NCBI RefSeq assembly: GCF_040549485.1
Contig: NZ_JBEPTK010000003.1
Span: 186,001-250,000, forward strand
Direction: 5' to 3'
Length of the DNA: 64,000 bases
Origin: Constrictibacter sp. MBR-5
GTDB lineage: Bacteria > Pseudomonadota > Alphaproteobacteria > JAJUGE01
This document shows positions 10,726 through 19,436 of the stretch, piece by piece. The translations under genes were made by a program, and so were the position numbers. How positions within the stretch are numbered: position 1 is the first letter of the stretch; each line of letters begins with the position of its first letter. The notes beneath the pieces were generated by a model, which saw only the letters and a list, made by a program, of their open reading frames with translations, searched no databases and was not told where the DNA came from.

Positions 10726-12219
10726 TCAGCTGTTGCCGACCGCCTTCTGTCCGGCCGAGGCACCCGCGATCTTGCCGAAGACCGCGCCGGACATCAGGCC
10801 GGTGCCGCCCGGGTAGTTGAAGTAGAACAGGCCGCCGACCAGCTCGCCCGCCGCATAGAGGCCCTTGATCGGCTTCTCCTCGGTGTCGAGGACGGCGCCG
10901 TCCTCGTCGATGCGCAGGCCGCCGAAGGTGAAGGTGATGCCGCAGGTCGTCTGGTAGGCCTCGAACGGTCCCTCGTCGAGGCGATGCGCCCAGTTGGTCT
11001 TGTTGATCGCCAGCCCCTCGGTGCACCGGCCGTCCTTGACGTTCGGGTTGTAGGGGATGTCGGTGCGGACCGCGGCGTTGTACTTGGCGATCTCGTCGAG
11101 GAAGGCCTTGCCGTCGACGCCTTCCATCTTCTCCGCCAGCTCCTCGAGCGTGTCGGCGCGGACCTTCGTCACCTGGCGGATGCGATATTCGTCGCGCAGC
11201 TTCGGAATGATCTTCGAATCGAACACCTGCCAGGCCATCTGCCCGGGCTGGCCCAGGATGACCCGGCCGTACTTGGCATAGGTGTAGTTGCGGAAGTCCG
11301 CGCCCTCGTCGACGAAGCGGCGCCCGAGGGCGTTGATCATCACGCCCCATGGATAGGAGTGCTTCTGGAAATTGTCGCCGACGTCGAGGTCGCCGAACTC
11401 CGGCGCGTTGAAGTCCCAGCCGACCGCGTGGCAGCCGGACCAGTTGCCGAAGGAACGCGCACCGGCGTCCATCGCCATCTTGATGCCGTCGCCGACATTG
11501 TACCGGGTGCCGCGCACCTTCGCGAGGTCCCAGCCGGGGCCGAGATAGCGCGTGCGCCACTCCGGGTTCGCCTCGAAGCCGCCGCTGGCGATGACGACCG
11601 AACGGGCGCGGACCGACATGGTCTTGCCGTCCTTCTTCACCTTCACGCCGTGCACGCCGTCGTCGTCGGTGATCAGGCCGGTCGCGCGCGCCTCGTACAT
11701 CACCTCGATGCCTTCGCGCTCGGCGGCTTCGTGCAGGGCGTCGACGAGGCCGGGCCCGCCGCCCCAGGCCTGGATCACCAGCCCGCCCCAGAACTTGAAG
11801 CGGCCGTCGATCTTGAAGGCCTGCTTGCCGTAGATCGGCAGGAAGCGCACGCCCTTCTCGCGCATCCACTTCATCGTCGGCAGCGAGCGCTTGATCAGCG
11901 TTTCGCAGAGGTCGGGATCCGTCCGGTATTCCGTGACGCGCCCCATGTCGTCGAAGAACTCGTCCTCGGTGTAGGTGCCGAAGTCGGTGGTCGCCAGTTC
12001 CTCCTCGGTCAGGTCGGGAACGAGCGCCTTGATGTCCTCGACACCGTTGAACACGGTACGGATGTTGCCGGCGGTGAACGCCGAGTTGCCGCCGCGGAGG
12101 TCCTTGGGCGCCGCTTCCAGCACCAGGACGCTGGCCCCCTGCTCACGCGCCGAAAGCGCCGCGCACATGGCCGCGTTTCCTGCACCAACGACGACGACGT
12201 CGACGCTTCGATCCGACAT
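10726..12219 (-). CDS. tcuA: FAD-dependent tricarballylate dehydrogenase-like flavoprotein
   Basis: A 497-residue flavoprotein of the fumarate reductase/succinate dehydrogenase flavoprotein-like superfamily, closest in pattern to TcuA, which oxidises tricarballylate to cis-aconitate. The N-terminal FAD motif is VVVVGAGNAAM (7-17), followed by KDLRGGNSAFTAGNIR and, near the C-terminus, GLYAAGELVGGLFYFNYPGGTGL, a TcuA-like closing motif. The ATG at 12219 is preceded by the strong site AGGAGGGA; an upstream in-frame start adds unrelated residues. The usual partners TcuB (electron transfer), TcuC (transporter) and TcuR are absent, so the substrate and electron acceptor may differ. Divergent from the GNAT gene. 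Confidence 0.78.
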   Translation of the reverse strand: MSDRSVDVVVVGAGNAAMCAALSAREQGASVLVLEAAPKDLRGGNSAFTAGNIRTVFNGVEDIKALVPDLTEEELATTDFGTYTEDEFFDDMGRVTEYRTDPDLCETLIKRSLPTMKWMREKGVRFLPIYGKQAFKIDGRFKFWGGLVIQAWGGGPGLVDALHEAAEREGIEVMYEARATGLITDDDGVHGVKVKKDGKTMSVRARSVVIASGGFEANPEWRTRYLGPGWDLAKVRGTRYNVGDGIKMAMDAGARSFGNWSGCHAVGWDFNAPEFGDLDVGDNFQKHSYPWGVMINALGRRFVDEGADFRNYTYAKYGRVILGQPGQMAWQVFDSKIIPKLRDEYRIRQVTKVRADTLEELAEKMEGVDGKAFLDEIAKYNAAVRTDIPYNPNVKDGRCTEGLAINKTNWAHRLDEGPFEAYQTTCGITFTFGGLRIDEDGAVLDTEEKPIKGLYAAGELVGGLFYFNYPGGTGLMSGAVFGKIAGASAGQKAVGNS

Positions 12220-12341
12220 TCGATCCCTCCTGACGTGCTTCGCTTCTCCCGAGCGGATATACAACGGTGCGACAGCATCACAAAGCCGGCTCGCCGCAGC
12301 CGCACCGGCTTTGACCTGAAGCCGCCGATCCGGAGAAGGCC

Positions 12342-12962
12342 ATGCGCTCGACGCGGGGCGACATCGTCATCGAGAACCTGACCCCCGACGCCGCAGCCGC
12401 CCATGTGGGCGAGTTGGCGCGGCTGCGGATGACCGTCTTCCGCGCCTATCCCTATCTCTACGACGGCAGCGCCGCCTACGAGGAGCGCTACCTCGCGACC
12501 TACCTGGAGGCACCGCGCGCAGTGGTCGTCGCCGCCCGGCACGGCGATGCCTTCGTCGGCGCCGCCACGGCGCTGCCGATGGCGGAGGCGACCGCCGAGG
12601 AGCGCGCGCCGTTCGAGGCTGCAGGCTGGGCGATCGATCGCATCTGCTATTTCGGCGAGTCCGTGCTGCTCGATTCGTATCGCGGTCGCGGCATCGGCGT
12701 CGCCTTCTTCGAGCATCGCGAGGCGCATGCCCGCGCCCTCGGCCTCGACACGGCGGTCTTCTGCGCCGTCGACCGCGGCGAGCACCACCCGGCGAAGCCC
12801 GCGGGCTATGCCCCCCTCGACGGCTTCTGGCGCAACCGCGGCTACCGGCCTCTGCCCTTCGAGACGACGTTCCGCTGGAAGGACATCGGCGAGGACGACG
12901 AGTCCGCGAAGCGGATGCTGTTCTGGGCGAAGGATCTTTCGGGCGACGGGGCGGCGCCGTGA
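12342..12962 (+). CDS. GNAT family N-acetyltransferase
   Basis: A 206-residue acetyltransferase-fold protein. The acetyl-CoA pyrophosphate-binding motif is seen as SYRGRGIGVAFFEHREAHA (about residues 108-126, Q/RxxGxG/A type), preceded by the ICYFGESVLL strand and followed by GFWRNRGYRPL. ATG 12342 follows GGAGAAGGCC. The stop overlaps the GTG of the downstream nitrilase-superfamily gene, so the two are translationally coupled. Acetyltransferase-nitrilase pairing has been seen in other bacteria, sometimes as a fusion, but the acetylated substrate is unknown. Confidence 0.85.
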   Translation: MRSTRGDIVIENLTPDAAAAHVGELARLRMTVFRAYPYLYDGSAAYEERYLATYLEAPRAVVVAARHGDAFVGAATALPMAEATAEERAPFEAAGWAIDRICYFGESVLLDSYRGRGIGVAFFEHREAHARALGLDTAVFCAVDRGEHHPAKPAGYAPLDGFWRNRGYRPLPFETTFRWKDIGEDDESAKRMLFWAKDLSGDGAAP

Positions 12963-13858
12963 GCGGCCGCTGGCGCGTCGCCGCCGCGCAGTACGCCATC
13001 ACCCGGCCGGCGGACTGGGCCGCCTATGCCGCGAAGCAGCACGCCGTCGCGGCGGACGCGGTGCGGTCCGGTGCGTCCCTGCTGGTGCTCCCAGAGTATG
13101 GCAGCATGGAGCTTGTCGGCCTGCTGGCGGAGGCGGACTCGGCCGACCTGCACCGGCAGATCGACGCGATGCAGGGCCTGCTGCCCGCCTATCTCGACCT
13201 CCAGCAGGAGATCGCCCGCCGGCACGGGCTCTACGTCCTCGCCTCCAGCTTCCCCGTGCGGGCCGAGGACGGCAGCTTCCGCAACCGTGCCTATCTGCAC
13301 GGTCCCGATGGCGGGCACGGCAGCCAGGACAAGCTGCAGATGACCCGCTTCGAGGCCGAGCGGTGGGGCATCGCCGCCGGCAGCGGCATCCGCCTGTTCG
13401 ACACGGCCCTCGGCCGCATCGCCGTCGCCGTCTGCTACGACGCCGAATTCCCGATGCTCGTGCGGGCGATGGCCGAGGCGGGTGCGGACGTCGTCCTGGT
13501 ACCGAGCTGCACCGACACGCTCGCCGGCTACTGGCGCGTGCGCGTCGCGGCTCAGGCGCGGGCGCTGGAGAACCAGTGCTTCGTCGTGCAGTCGCCGACC
13601 GTCGGCGATGCGCCCTGGTCGGCCGCGGTGGACGAGAATCACGGTGCGGCCGGTATTTTCGGCCCGCCCGACCGCGAGGTCACGGGTGACGGAGTGATCG
13701 CCGTCGGCGGCATGAACCGGCCCGGCCTCGTCGTGGCGGAACTCGACCTCGAACTGCTTGCCCGCGCCCGCGCCTATGGCGAGGTGTTCGTCCGCCGGGA
13801 CTGGGACCGGCAGCCGGACATCCTCGCCGCCGGCACCGAATCCGTAACGGTGGCGTAG
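12959..13858 (+). CDS. Carbon-nitrogen hydrolase (nitrilase superfamily)
   Basis: A 299-residue cytosolic amidase-type enzyme with the complete nitrilase catalytic triad: Glu46 (LLVLPEYGSM), Lys125 (QDKLQMTRFE) and Cys159 (VAVCYDAEFP). The superfamily hydrolyses amides, nitriles or carbamoyl groups, or transfers acyl groups; the pattern is closer to aliphatic amidase/omega-amidase-like members than to true nitrilases. GTG start overlapping the GNAT stop by four bases (GTGA). The physical coupling suggests sequential action on one metabolite, for example deamidation and acetylation, but this is inference. Confidence 0.9.
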   Translation: MSGRWRVAAAQYAITRPADWAAYAAKQHAVAADAVRSGASLLVLPEYGSMELVGLLAEADSADLHRQIDAMQGLLPAYLDLQQEIARRHGLYVLASSFPVRAEDGSFRNRAYLHGPDGGHGSQDKLQMTRFEAERWGIAAGSGIRLFDTALGRIAVAVCYDAEFPMLVRAMAEAGADVVLVPSCTDTLAGYWRVRVAAQARALENQCFVVQSPTVGDAPWSAAVDENHGAAGIFGPPDREVTGDGVIAVGGMNRPGLVVAELDLELLARARAYGEVFVRRDWDRQPDILAAGTESVTVA

Positions 13859-13865
13859 CCCTGCG

Positions 13866-13997
13866 TCAGTAAACGAGACCCATGATGCCGATGACGATCA
13901 GGTAGATCGCGACGATGTAATTCAGCAGGCGCGGCATCACGAGGATCAGGATGCCGGCGACGAGGGCGACGAGGGGCTGGATTGCGACGAACGCCAT
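13866..13997 (-). CDS. DUF3096 small membrane protein
   Basis: A 43-residue protein made almost entirely of two hydrophobic segments (PLVALVAGILILVMP and IVAIYLIVIGIMGLVY) joined by RLLNY, matching the DUF3096 family of tiny inner-membrane proteins of unknown function. The ATG at 13997 is preceded by GGAGAACCGCA. Only eight bases separate its stop from the convergent nitrilase-type gene. Confidence 0.85.
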   Translation of the reverse strand: MAFVAIQPLVALVAGILILVMPRLLNYIVAIYLIVIGIMGLVY

Positions 13998-14085
13998 TGC
14001 GGTTCTCCAGGGGTGCGCCGCGGACTGCGACCCTGCATGAACTGCCCTGGCCGGCCCTCGTTCCCCCGCCGTGGCGCCGTCCGGC

Positions 14086-14652
14086 TCAGCGCTGGACGAT
14101 TGCCCCGTACCAGCCGAGCCCGGCATAGGTCTCGTAGCCGGGGGTGAGGTGGAAGGCGACGGTGCGCCCCTCGCGATCGCGATAGCTGCCCGAGCGCCGG
14201 CCGCCGGTATCGAGCGCCACGATCTCCTGCAGCTCGCCGCGTCCGTCGGACGCGGCGAGCACCCGCTTCTGCGCATCGAGCAGCAGGACGCGCGAGCGCG
14301 ACGCCTCCTCCGCGCTCATGCGCACGCCGCGCACGACCGTATCGGCCTGCGGACCCCAGTCGAAATGGATGCCCAGCACGCCGAGGATCTTTCCCCTGGC
14401 GTCACCGCCTGCACGCACCGCCGCCGAATAGGTCGCGACCGCCGCGCCGTCGAGTGCCTTGCAGCGGTCGACGTCGGCGACGCAGTAGTCGTCGCCGCTG
14501 GCCGTCGCCATCGCCTGCCTGAACCAGGGCTCGGCCGAGACGTCGAGGCCGAGCACGCCCGGATACCGCTCCGGCCGGCCGTGCGCGATGACCCGGCCGC
14601 GCGTGTCGCAGAGCCAGAGGTCGAGATAGACCGTGTAGGCGCGCAGGATCAC
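14086..14652 (-). pseudogene. Cache/PDC sensory domain, 5'-truncated chemoreceptor-like remnant
   Basis: The frame encodes about 190 residues of a PDC/Cache-type ligand-binding domain: YLDLWLCDTRGRVIAHGRPE followed by DVSAEPWFRQAM, GKILGVLGIHFDW and SRVLLLDAQKRVLAAS, ending GYETYAGLGWYGAIVQR. These are typical Cache strand signatures, and the ending resembles chemotaxis transducers that carry the sensor domain at the C-terminus. No ATG precedes it: the frame continues upstream as coding-like sequence (SHADARLA) to about 14680, where it meets the tail of a citrate synthase gene on the other strand. I read this as the 3' remnant of a larger gene cut by a rearrangement; expression from the GTG at 14652 cannot be excluded. 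Confidence 0.6.
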
Positions 14653-14684
14653 CGCCAGCCGGGCATCGGCATGCGACAGCCGCC

Positions 14685-14888
14685 GACGCGCGCCCGAACA
14701 TCGATTTCGCGCTGGCGATCATGGGGCGCGCGCTCGACCTGCCGCCGGACGCGCCGCTCGGGATCTTCGCGGTCGGCCGCTGCGCCGGCTGGATCGCCCA
14801 TGCCCAGGAGCAGTATGCGACCCACGCGCTGATTCGCCCACGGTCGCGCTATGTCGGCGACATCCCGTCCGGCCTGCGCAGGCCGTGA
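14685..14888 (+). pseudogene. Citrate synthase C-terminal remnant 1
   Basis: The plus strand encodes, without a start codon, the last 65 or so residues of a citrate synthase: RPNIDFALAIMGRAL (with the Asp of the catalytic NxDF motif), GIFAVGRCAGWIAHAQEQY and LIRPRSRYVG, ending at a TGA. Everything upstream of about 14680 belongs to the sensor remnant on the opposite strand, so roughly 300 residues including both catalytic histidines are missing. It cannot encode a working enzyme. Confidence 0.7.
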
Positions 14889-15160
14889 AGGCCGAGAAGG
14901 TCGAGCGCGGCGTGCTGGAAGCCCTCGCCGCACGCTATCCGGGGCGGCGGCTGGAAACGAACGTCGAGTTCTACACGGCCCTGCTGCTCGACGCCGTCGG
15001 CATCCCGCGCGACATGTTTACCTCGATCTTCGCCATGGGACGCGTGCTCGGCTGGACGGCGCACGCCTTCGAGCAGCTCGCCACCGGCAGGCTGGTGCGT
15101 CCCGGGGCGCTCTATGTCGGCCCGCAGCCGGCGGCCGCGCGCCGGTCGGCCGCGGGCTGA
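14885..15160 (+). pseudogene. Citrate synthase C-terminal remnant 2
   Basis: A second, different citrate synthase tail directly abuts the first one, with GTG overlapping its TGA. It covers the last 80 or so residues: LETNVEFYTALLLDAVGIP, MFTSIFAMGRVLGWTAHAFEQ and LVRPGALYVGP. The residue equivalent to the catalytic Asp in NVDF is Glu (NVEF). The open frame of 91 codons begins inside the family's conserved C-terminal domain, so it is a 5' truncated copy rather than a whole small gene. Two adjacent citrate synthase paralogues, each reduced to its 3' end, are the most likely origin. Confidence 0.65.
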
Positions 15161-15164
15161 ACGG

Positions 15165-15911
15165 CTAGGGCAGTTCGGCCAGCTGCGGCGCATCGCGCGG
15201 CGCGGCGATCTCCCGCAGCAGCTTGCGGCGGATCGAGCTCGCGAAGGTATCGAGCGCCTCCACGACGATCATGAAGGCGCCCGGCCCGCCGATCACATGG
15301 TTGGCATAGAACCAGTCGACGTCGGCCGAGCGCGGCCAGCCGTGCCGGCTCAGGCGCTCGGTCGCGATCGGCAGGCCGTTGATGGTCACGCCCGCCGCGA
15401 TCGCCTCCTGGCGTGCCGCCCCCAGATCGCGACCGTGATTGTTGGCGCCATCGCCAGAGACGTCGATCACCTTGCGGGTGCCTTCGAAGCCGTTCGCGGC
15501 GAACTGCCTGACGCCGAAATCGAGCATGCCGCTGATCGACGTCCACTGATTGCGCTCGTAGGGCGCACTGGTCAAAGCGCGGGCGAATGCCTCCGCATCC
15601 GCCTGCCCTTCGATCACCCTCCAGTCGACGATGACCCGCTGATGGGCACTCTGCGCCCACTCGATGTAGGTCATCGCGATCCGCCGGTGCGGCCCCGAGG
15701 CGATGGCGAACTGCACCTCCGGATCGGTGAGGGCCGCGATGTAGCCCTCGCGCTGCAGCCGGGCCTCGCGCTCGTCGATACTGTCGGAGACGTCGACCGC
15801 GAGGATCAGCTCCAGGTCGACGGGAAGATCGAGCGCCCGCGCAGGGCCGGTCCACGCGATGCCGGACCAGAGGGCGCCGGAACAGACGGTGAGGATCGCG
15901 AACAGCCGCAT
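15165..15911 (-). CDS. DUF1194 von Willebrand factor A-like exported protein
   Basis: A 248-residue protein with an N-terminal signal peptide (cleavage near ARA/L27) and a vWA-like domain: MIDAS-type DVSDS at 40-44, followed by REGYIAALTDPEV, IAMTYIEWAQ and KVIDVSGDGANNHG, the pattern of the DUF1194 family. The function is unknown; vWA domains bind metal-dependent ligands in protein assemblies. It stands alone between the citrate synthase remnants and the divergent amidohydrolase gene. Confidence 0.85.
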   Translation of the reverse strand: MRLFAILTVCSGALWSGIAWTGPARALDLPVDLELILAVDVSDSIDEREARLQREGYIAALTDPEVQFAIASGPHRRIAMTYIEWAQSAHQRVIVDWRVIEGQADAEAFARALTSAPYERNQWTSISGMLDFGVRQFAANGFEGTRKVIDVSGDGANNHGRDLGAARQEAIAAGVTINGLPIATERLSRHGWPRSADVDWFYANHVIGGPGAFMIVVEALDTFASSIRRKLLREIAAPRDAPQLAELP

Positions 15912-16061
15912 GGATCGGCCTCCACACTCGTGCTCCCCCTCTGCCCTCTATTCAACGGATCCGTCCGCCCTTGCGCAACCGCCACGTTGCGAACACGCTG
16001 GTCCTGGCGCGCTTCTTGCTCGCCTTTTCCGCTTTCCGACGCCCGCGAAGAGGTCAGCGAC

Positions 16062-17294
16062 ATGCCCAAGATCAATCCCGAGAGGCTGCTGGCGGATCTG
16101 CGCCGGCTGGCGGATTTCGGCCGCTACAAGACCGGCGTGCATCGCCCGACCTTCTCGCCCCAGGACGTGGAATCGCGCGCCTGGCTGCAGCAGCGCTTCG
16201 CCGAGGCCGGCCTGAACGCCTCGATCGACGGCGTTGGCAACGTCATCGGCAGCAGCCGGGTCAACGGCCCGCGCCTGCTGATGGGCTCGCACAGCGAGAC
16301 GCAGCCGCACGCCGGCTGGCTCGACGGCGCGATGGGCGTGATCTACGCCCTCGAGGTCGCCCGTGCCTTCGCCGAGGATCCGGCATGCGCCGGCATGGGC
16401 ATCGAGGTGGCATCCTGGGCCGACGAGGAGAGCCACTATGCCAGCATGCTGGGCAGCCACTCCTTCGTCGGCGACCTGACCGACGCCGACCTCGACGCTG
16501 CGAAGAACCGCGACGACGGCACGCCCCTGCGCGAGGCGCTGGACAAGGCCGGCTATGCCGATAAGCCGCGCGCGCTGATCGATCCGTCGCGCTATGTCGG
16601 CTATGTCGAGGCGCATATCGAGCAGGGCGACTCGCTGGAGGCGACCGGCAAGCGCATCGGCGTCGTCACCAGCATCGTCGGCATCTGGCAGTACCGCATC
16701 CACTTCACCGGCGTGCAGAATCATGCCGGAACGACGCGCATGGCGATCCGCAAGGACGCGGGCGTGGCGCTGGTTAATCTCGCGAGTGCGATCTACGAGG
16801 CGTTCCCCAAGGTGGCGGCGGAGCGGACGGTCTGGACGACGGGCAGGATCGACCTCGACCCGAACGCCCCCAGCATCGTGCCGGGTGGTGCGAAGATGAT
16901 GTTCCAGTTCCGCGACGCCGACCCGGAGCGGCTTCTGCTGCTGGAGAAGACCCTGTTCGATCTCGTCGCGGCGGCCGATGCGGCGGGGCCGTGCGGCGTC
17001 ACGATCGAGACGGTGTCGCGCAGCGAGCCGAAGGTCATGGAAGGTGCTTTTCAGGACGCGCTGGAAGAGGCCGCGAAGGAACATGCGCCGGGCATGCACG
17101 TGCGCATGCCGAGCGGTGCCGGCCACGACGCCCAGATCCTCGCCAAGAAGCTGCCGGCAGCGATGCTGTTCGTTCCCAGCATCGGCGGCATCAGCCACCA
17201 CTATGCCGAGAACACCTCCGACGACGACCTCGTCCTCGGCTGCCAGGTGCTCGCCGATGCCGCGGAGAAGATCCTGAAGCGGGCGGCGAAGTAG
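16062..17294 (+). CDS. M20-type Zn-dependent amidohydrolase (N-carbamoylase/allantoate amidohydrolase family)
   Basis: A 410-residue enzyme of the hydantoinase/carbamoylase family (Zn amidohydrolases acting on N-carbamoyl amino acids, ureido acids or allantoate). The dimetal site is visible as GSHSET (75-80), LDGAMGV (87-93), the catalytic pair WADEES (119-124), YVEAHIEQG (181-189) and a C-terminal GGISHHYAE. In the first motif the usual Asp of SHxDT is Glu79. ATG 16062 lies behind GAAGAGGTCAGCGAC. The neighbours (DUF1194, mtnA) give no clear pathway; allantoinase or hydantoinase partners are not in the window. Confidence 0.85.
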   Translation: MPKINPERLLADLRRLADFGRYKTGVHRPTFSPQDVESRAWLQQRFAEAGLNASIDGVGNVIGSSRVNGPRLLMGSHSETQPHAGWLDGAMGVIYALEVARAFAEDPACAGMGIEVASWADEESHYASMLGSHSFVGDLTDADLDAAKNRDDGTPLREALDKAGYADKPRALIDPSRYVGYVEAHIEQGDSLEATGKRIGVVTSIVGIWQYRIHFTGVQNHAGTTRMAIRKDAGVALVNLASAIYEAFPKVAAERTVWTTGRIDLDPNAPSIVPGGAKMMFQFRDADPERLLLLEKTLFDLVAAADAAGPCGVTIETVSRSEPKVMEGAFQDALEEAAKEHAPGMHVRMPSGAGHDAQILAKKLPAAMLFVPSIGGISHHYAENTSDDDLVLGCQVLADAAEKILKRAAK

Positions 17295-17318
17295 CGCTCC
17301 GTCCCGTTGCCGGCCGAC

Positions 17319-17345
17319 CCTTCGCCCCCCACCTCAGGGCGAAGG
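17319..17345 (+). promoter_or_regulatory. Hairpin between amidohydrolase gene and mtnA
   Basis: A nine-base-pair inverted repeat CCTTCGCCC / GGGCGAAGG with a nine-base loop, lying 24 bases after the amidohydrolase stop and immediately before the mtnA ribosome binding site (CGAGGAGG). With no T-run after it, it may be an attenuator or an mRNA leader element rather than a simple terminator. Confidence 0.45.
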
Positions 17346-17361
17346 CGAGGAGGGTTTGCGG

Positions 17362-18468
17362 ATGAAGGTCGACGGCACGCACTATCGCAGCATCTGGCTC
17401 AACGACGACGGCTGGTCGGTCGGCGTCATCGAGCAGACGAAACTGCCGCATACGTTCGAGACGATCCGCCTGGCCTCGCTGGAGGACGCGGCGCACGCGA
17501 TCCGCGCCATGCTGATCCGCGGCGCGCCGCTGATCGGCGCCACCGCCGCCTACGGCATGGCGATGGCGATGCGGGCCGACCCGTCGGACGTGTCGCTGGC
17601 CGCCGCCTACGAAACCCTGCACCGCACGCGTCCGACCGCGATCAACCTGCGCTGGGCGCTGGATGGGATGCGGCAGGCCCTGCAGCCGCTGGCGCCCGCC
17701 GAGCGGGCCGCCGCGGCCTACGCAAAGGCGGCGGCGATCTGCGACGAGGACGTGGCGATCAACCATGCCATCGGCACGCATGGCCTGACGCTGATCCGGG
17801 GCATCGCGCAGGTCAAGCCGACGGGGCCTGTCAACATCCTGACCCACTGCAACGCGGGCTGGCTGGCCACGGTCGACTGGGGCACGGCGCTCGCCCCCAT
17901 CTACATGGCGCACGACGCCGGCATTCCGGTGCACGTCTGGGTCGACGAGACGCGGCCGCGCAACCAGGGCGCCGGCCTGACGGCGTGGGAACTGGGCCGG
18001 CACGGCGTGCCGCACACGGTGATCGTCGACAATGCCGGCGGCCATCTGATGCAGCACGGCATGGTCGACATGTGCATCGTCGGAACCGACCGCACCACCG
18101 CGGACGGCGACGTGTGCAACAAGATCGGCACCTACCTGAAGGCGCTGGCGGCGCACGACAACGCCGTGCCCTTCTATGTGGCGCTGCCGGGCCCGACCAT
18201 CGACTGGACCATCTCCGACGGCCTCACCGAGATCCCGATCGAGGAGCGCGACCCGACGGAGGTGACGCGGATCTGGGGCGCCACCGACGCGGGCGAGGTC
18301 GTGCCGATGCGGGTGACGCCGGCCGGCAGCCCCGCCGCGAACTACGGCTTCGACGTCACGCCGGCCCGCCTCGTCACCGGCTTGGTCACCGAGCGCGGAG
18401 TCTGTCCGGCGTCGCGCGAGGGCCTGGTCAGTCTCTATCCGGAGATGCGGCGCGCGGCGGCGGAGTAG
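17362..18468 (+). CDS. mtnA: S-methyl-5-thioribose-1-phosphate isomerase
   Basis: MtnA converts methylthioribose 1-phosphate to methylthioribulose 1-phosphate in methionine salvage, or acts as a related aldose-phosphate isomerase. The product is 368 residues, normal length, with the eIF2B-like fold signatures [13 protein letters not shown] (about 51-63), [13 protein letters not shown] with the catalytic Cys near residue 158, [12 protein letters not shown], and [18 protein letters not shown] with the catalytic Asp. The start is the ATG at 17362, five to seven bases after AGGAGG. Other salvage genes are absent from the window. Its last 41 bases overlap the convergent DMT transporter gene. Confidence 0.93.
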   Translation: MKVDGTHYRSIWLNDDGWSVGVIEQTKLPHTFETIRLASLEDAAHAIRAMLIRGAPLIGATAAYGMAMAMRADPSDVSLAAAYETLHRTRPTAINLRWALDGMRQALQPLAPAERAAAAYAKAAAICDEDVAINHAIGTHGLTLIRGIAQVKPTGPVNILTHCNAGWLATVDWGTALAPIYMAHDAGIPVHVWVDETRPRNQGAGLTAWELGRHGVPHTVIVDNAGGHLMQHGMVDMCIVGTDRTTADGDVCNKIGTYLKALAAHDNAVPFYVALPGPTIDWTISDGLTEIPIEERDPTEVTRIWGATDAGEVVPMRVTPAGSPAANYGFDVTPARLVTGLVTERGVCPASREGLVSLYPEMRRAAAE

Positions 18469-19429
18469 CCGCCGCGCGTTCGCGGGCCAGCTTCGTCTCG
18501 CGGCGGAGGATGTAGAGACCCGAGGCGATGACGACGGCGGCGCCGCTCACCACCCACGCCGTCGGCAGATGGTCCCAGATCACGAAGCCGAGGAGCGCCG
18601 CCCAGACCAGGGCGACATAGTCGAACGGCGCCACGATGGCCGCCGGCGCGAACCGGTAGCCCAGTGTCATCATCAGCTGCGCGCCGCCGCTGACCACGCC
18701 GATCAGGATCAGCACCACCCACTCGATTCCGACGGGCGTCTGCCAATAAAAGGGAAGCAATACCCCGCTGATCGCCGCGCTGACCGCCGTGAAGTAGAAG
18801 GTGGTCGTGGCGCTGCTGTCCGTGCTGCCGAGCCGGCGCATGCAGATCACGGCGATCGCGTAGCCGAAGGCCGAGAACAGCGCGAGCAGGATCATCGGGT
18901 CGAAGACGCCGGCGCCGGGCCGGGTCATCAGCAGCACGCCGCCGAAGCCGACCGCGACGGCCGTCCAGCGCCGCCATCCGACCTTCTCGCCCAGCAGCGG
19001 CACCGACAGCGCCGTGACGAACAGCGGCATGGTGAAGTTGATCGCCGTCAGGTCGGCCAGCGGCAGGAAGCCGAGGGCGTAGAAATAGGCGAACATCGAG
19101 GTGATGCCGGCCAGGCAGCGGCCGGCGTGCAGCCCCGGCCGCTGCGTCTTCAGCAGCCCGATGCCGCTGCGGAAGATGAAGGGCGCCAGCGGCACGAAGG
19201 CGAAGACGCTGCGGAAGAACACGAGTTGCACGACGTGGAAGCTCGACGCCTCGAGCTTGATCGCCGCGTGGCTGCTGGTGAACAGCAGCGCCGCGCCGAT
19301 GATGCAGAGGATGCCGTTGCGGATGCCGCGCGCCTCGGCAGAAGCGCCGGTGCGTGTGCCGCCGACGGCGTCGCGGGTCGCGGACGCCGGGGCGCGGGCA
19401 GCATCCTGCAGCCGCCTCGAGGAGCTCAT
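18428..19429 (-). CDS. DMT-family (EamA) transporter
   Basis: A 333-residue inner-membrane protein with about ten hydrophobic segments in two EamA repeats, starting at [21 protein letters not shown] (about residue 38) after a hydrophilic N-terminal extension. The first repeat contains [27 protein letters not shown], typical of DMT exporters similar to RarD/YdcZ-like S-adenosylmethionine or metabolite transporters; the substrate cannot be deduced. The hydrophilic N-terminus may reflect a start that is too far upstream. It is convergent with mtnA and overlaps its 3' end; the RimK-like gene lies just upstream on the same strand. Confidence 0.85.
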   Translation of the reverse strand: MSSSRRLQDAARAPASATRDAVGGTRTGASAEARGIRNGILCIIGAALLFTSSHAAIKLEASSFHVVQLVFFRSVFAFVPLAPFIFRSGIGLLKTQRPGLHAGRCLAGITSMFAYFYALGFLPLADLTAINFTMPLFVTALSVPLLGEKVGWRRWTAVAVGFGGVLLMTRPGAGVFDPMILLALFSAFGYAIAVICMRRLGSTDSSATTTFYFTAVSAAISGVLLPFYWQTPVGIEWVVLILIGVVSGGAQLMMTLGYRFAPAAIVAPFDYVALVWAALLGFVIWDHLPTAWVVSGAAVVIASGLYILRRETKLARERAAATPPPRAASPDRD

Positions 19430-19436
19430 GACGGGA

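Noticed and set aside
16000-17294. A fused protein starting at 15114 and running into the amidohydrolase
   Set aside because: The first 300 codons run antisense to the DUF1194 gene; the ATG at 16062 gives the normal family N-terminus.
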